NCBI GenBank assembly: GCA_028717305.1
Contig: JAQUOC010000067.1
Location: forward strand, 1-7,560
Direction: 5' to 3'
Length of the DNA: 7,560 nt
Origin: Dehalococcoidales bacterium
Lineage (GTDB): Bacteria > Chloroflexota > Dehalococcoidia > Dehalococcoidales > UBA5760
Positions 5,749 to 7,560 of the stretch are shown here, in pieces (the stretch's first letter is position 1; the number at the start of each line of letters is the position of its first letter). The notes under the pieces were generated by a model. That model saw nothing but the letters and a program-made list of their open reading frames with translations. It was not told the DNA's origin and did not search any database. The position numbers and the translations under genes are program-made.

Positions 5749-6264
5749 ATGCCGGTAAAATTTGGATTCGATAATCCTACGCTCAGGACATGGTTACTAA
5801 TCCACCAGACCTACAATCTGGTATTGAAAGCTGAGGAAAGCCTATTCAAGCAAATAGGAATCTCTCCTCAGTATAACGGCGTCCTTATGGCGATGAGGTA
5901 TACCGACGGCCCGGTTACGGCTACCATCATTGCAAACTGGCTGGATCGAAACAATAATGCCATTAGTATGCTGCTAGATCGTATGCAAAGGGATGGACTC
6001 ATTAGGAGAGTGAGAAGCAGCCGTGACCGTCGGGAAGTGCGTTTGGTGCTGACCAGCAAAGGTAGAGAGATCATTGAGAAGGCTACTGAGCTGGGATGGC
6101 GGCTCATCCAGGACATTTTGGGTGAGATTCCGGAAGAGGATTTGCGAGCACTAATCGATCGACTGGAGGAGATACGGGGTAGAACATTCGAAGTTCTTAA
6201 TCCGGGCCGGCCTATAGAAGAAGCGAAGATAACTAAAGGAGCGGGCGAAATGCCTGCTCAATGA
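5749..6264 (+). CDS. MarR-family winged-helix transcriptional regulator
   Basis: The 171-aa product has the MarR layout: N-terminal dimer helix (about 10-36), HTH with recognition helix near residues 66-82 (WLDRNNNAISMLLDRMQRDG), then the wing IRRVRSSRDRREVRLVLTSKG (85-105) carrying the family's conserved D-R-R motif (93-95), and C-terminal dimer helices (106-147). Such proteins bind palindromic operators as dimers, usually as repressors released by small ligands or oxidation. There is no cysteine, so a thiol-oxidation switch is unlikely. The last about 20 residues are a charged, probably disordered tail. The start is supported by GGAGA (5738-5742) six bases upstream. It is flanked by long non-coding spacers, so it probably forms a single-gene unit and may control itself; the ligand and targets cannot be told from sequence. 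Confidence 0.9.
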   Translation: MPVKFGFDNPTLRTWLLIHQTYNLVLKAEESLFKQIGISPQYNGVLMAMRYTDGPVTATIIANWLDRNNNAISMLLDRMQRDGLIRRVRSSRDRREVRLVLTSKGREIIEKATELGWRLIQDILGEIPEEDLRALIDRLEEIRGRTFEVLNPGRPIEEAKITKGAGEMPAQ

Positions 6265-6315
6265 AACGGATGTCTGAGTAATTCCAAAGGTTGAGCTTCT
6301 TCTCGTGAGGTAACC

Positions 6316-6371
6316 GAAGTTCTGCCTATCGTACCCCTTGGTGGAGCCAGGGGTACAATCGGCAGAACTTC
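6316..6371. repeat. Long hairpin made of two inverted repeat copies (23-bp arms)
   Basis: Arms 6316-6338 and 6349-6371 pair at 21 of 23 positions around a 10-base loop; the mismatches are 6327/6360 and 6330/6357. The arms begin with GAAGTTCTGCC and end with GTACCCCT. It starts about 50 bases after the marR stop. There is no U-tract after it, so it is more like a palindromic repeat element or an mRNA 3'-end stabiliser than a standard terminator, though it could hinder read-through. Confidence 0.7.
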
Positions 6372-6460
6372 TAGCCTAACGTTCGACCTAGAGCTCTAGA
6401 ATACTTGCCTGATAATCACTGCAGCGCATTATAAGGCTTAAAAGCCCAACAATAACCCCT

Positions 6461-6492
6461 TCTGCTTTACATAGCAGAGATGGTTTCCTTTT
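6461..6492 (+). terminator. Weak terminator-like hairpin
   Basis: TCTGCT (6461-6466) and AGCAGA (6473-6478) form a 6-bp stem with a 6-base loop, followed by GATGG and then a T/C-rich run (TTTCCTTTTCC). It could end read-through from marR, but the run is interrupted and starts late. Confidence 0.25.
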
Positions 6493-6521
6493 CCCCTTAA
6501 AACGCTATCTGAAAAATAGTG

Positions 6522-6527
6522 TATAAT
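6522..6527 (+). promoter_or_regulatory. -10 box for the secreted-protein gene
   Basis: A consensus TATAAT lies 63 bases before the GTG start, in an AT-rich stretch. No convincing -35 hexamer is found 16-18 bases upstream, so the promoter may need an activator. Confidence 0.35.
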
Positions 6528-6590
6528 ATCAGCCAAGAACGACGTTTTATGTTAATCTCTACATAGAAAAAGACCAGCGGAGGTGTGAAT

Positions 6591-7560
6591 GTGTCTCAGT
6601 TGAGAAGATTTGCAAGTGTGCTTTTCGCAATAATACTGGTGTCAGCGCTGTTAGTAGGCGTGAGTCTCAGCGCTCTAGCCGACCAGGATAGTGATGGAGG
6701 CAGTTACGATGTTCTGATATTCAAGAATGGTGATTGGCAGCTACAGGGCAAACTCAGCTTCTCTGATTATGAGACTCGCCGATTGCCACTAGGTAACGGT
6801 GCCGGTCAACTCAGAGTCAGGCTAACTCAGCACGGTCATGATGGTGCTTTCGTAGACTACTTGGCGCTGGAAAGAGAAACAGCTACATTCGCTCCCGCAT
6901 CAGCTATTAATGTTGGCAGTAGTGCAAGTGTATTGACCAAAGTAATGTCCCCTGAATATGACGTTTGTGATGCTTGGGATAGCACTTTGGAAGTTGTCTG
7001 GGAGAACGTCCCCGATAACGTAACCCTAGTCATGCGGGCAATGGAAGAGGATTTCGGTGAAGGACATGGTGTACCTCTGTATTATCCGCGCATCCAGCAA
7101 GGGGAAAGCCTAAGCTACACACTTGTTGATAATGGTAGTATTTGTGTCGATGGTTGGCTTCAAGAATCAACGGAGCCGCACTTCACCATATTCTGGCAAC
7201 CGGACAGCCCGCATCCAGATGGCTATACTTATGGCTGGTTACATTCTGATACAAATTTCTTGTATGCTGCGGTTGAGGTTACCGCGGATAATACCCTTGA
7301 TGAAGAAGATTGGGGGGCGCTCTATCTGGTAGTGAACGGTGCGATGAGAGAATTCCGCGTCACCGATGATGAGGAACAATGGGGTGTGAGTGGATTTCAA
7401 TACACTTCTTCAGTGGCCTACGAACATCGGGTATATGAATTTCAGATCCCTTTGAATGAAATTTCTGCCAATATCGGTGCTCAAATCCGATATGGCTTTG
7501 GATGTTACGGTACTGTCGCTGTGGAACCGCCACCGACCAAGCACTCCTCGACGTGTGGTA
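6591..7560 (+). CDS. Secreted protein of unknown function, beta-rich, 3' end beyond the window
   Basis: A frame with 323 complete codons is open from GTG at 6591 to the edge. GGAGGTG (6579-6585) is well spaced for it; the overlapping ATG at 6589 is out of frame and stops after four codons, so GTG must be the start. The N-terminus is a classic Sec signal: R5-R6, a hydrophobic core (about 8-27) and cleavage after SALA (A30). No lipobox is present. The mature part is rich in aromatic and acidic residues. Two beta-sandwich-like blocks can be seen: about 39-95, with GDWQLQGKLSFSDYE and GAFVDYLALE, and about 196-310, with YGWLHSDTNFLYAAVEVTAD (214-233), DWGALYLVVNG and VYEFQIPLNEI. The second block resembles CBM9/DOMON-type domains of extracellular proteins, but this is a pattern impression. 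Four cysteines (126, 185, 305, 322) might form disulfides. I do not recognise the family with certainty. Confidence 0.72.
   Translation, partial: MSQLRRFASVLFAIILVSALLVGVSLSALADQDSDGGSYDVLIFKNGDWQLQGKLSFSDYETRRLPLGNGAGQLRVRLTQHGHDGAFVDYLALERETATFAPASAINVGSSASVLTKVMSPEYDVCDAWDSTLEVVWENVPDNVTLVMRAMEEDFGEGHGVPLYYPRIQQGESLSYTLVDNGSICVDGWLQESTEPHFTIFWQPDSPHPDGYTYGWLHSDTNFLYAAVEVTADNTLDEEDWGALYLVVNGAMREFRVTDDEEQWGVSGFQYTSSVAYEHRVYEFQIPLNEISANIGAQIRYGFGCYGTVAVEPPPTKHSSTCG

Larger units (their letters stand above)
6265..6590. other. Intergenic region between marR and the secreted-protein gene
   Basis: This stretch holds no supported coding frame. It contains a large hairpin (6316-6371), a 12-bp perfect palindrome CTAGAGCTCTAG (6388-6399), a GGCTT/AAGCC mini-hairpin (6435-6446), a 6-bp hairpin before a pyrimidine run (6461-6492), and a TATAAT box (6522-6527) ahead of the next gene. 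Confidence 0.55.

Noticed and set aside
6310..6380. Target-site duplication around the long hairpin, which would mark a recent insertion
   Set aside because: Flanks read GGTAACC and TAGCCTAAC; the shared TAAC is not at matching distances, so no clear duplication is present.
7123..7332. 69-codon plus-strand frame inside the secreted-protein gene
   Set aside because: It is a different frame of the long signal-peptide-bearing gene and has no start signal of its own.

Overview
The window reads as bacterial chromosome: compact genes, Shine-Dalgarno sites, sigma70-like promoters, and GTG and TTG starts alongside ATG. No rRNA, tRNA, CRISPR array, transposase or phage gene is visible. The gene styles (a GT5 glycogen synthase beside an alpha-glucan phosphorylase with the short DUF3417-type N-terminus, a DUF1538/PII cluster, a large exported beta-rich protein) would fit an uncultured Gram-positive-like or Chloroflexota-type lineage. 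That placement is an impression from protein style and is weak.

Layout. (1) 1-2486, minus strand: glycogen module, glgA (1008-2486) followed 196 bp downstream by the first 270 codons of glgP, which runs off the left edge. A -10 box inside a perfect 7+7 dyad lies just before glgP, so glgP probably has its own control as well as any read-through from glgA. (2) 2487-3404: regulatory region around one very small minus-strand gene (2927-3094, 55 aa, DUF3096-like membrane protein). It has a near-consensus promoter (3155-3127) and a strong downstream hairpin that ends in a U-rich run. A separate plus-strand promoter (3272-3300) and a 14-bp dyad lead into the next operon. (3) 3405-5241, plus strand: a three-gene operon of two homologous DUF1538 membrane proteins, overlapping by 4 bp, then a PII-family signalling protein whose Shine-Dalgarno overlaps the stop of the second membrane gene. 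(4) 5242-5748: gene-poor spacer with inverted repeats. (5) 5749-6264: MarR-family regulator. (6) 6265-6590: spacer with a 23-bp-arm hairpin and smaller dyads. (7) 6591-7560: a secreted protein with a Sec signal peptide, open to the right edge.

How the genes work together. GlgA builds alpha-1,4-glucan from a sugar nucleotide and GlgP breaks it down by phosphorolysis, so the left part is storage-glucan turnover. The most interesting unit is the DUF1538-DUF1538-PII operon. Its likely reading is a two-subunit membrane transporter or channel of unknown substrate, gated by a nucleotide-sensing PII trimer in the way GlnK gates AmtB and SbtB gates SbtA. The PII protein is atypical: it has a shortened T-loop, no tyrosine, and a C-terminal pair of cysteines. 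A 17-nt motif, GAAGTTCTGCCNATNGT, occurs three times (once after the PII gene and twice as the arms of the hairpin after marR) and looks like a dispersed repeat family.
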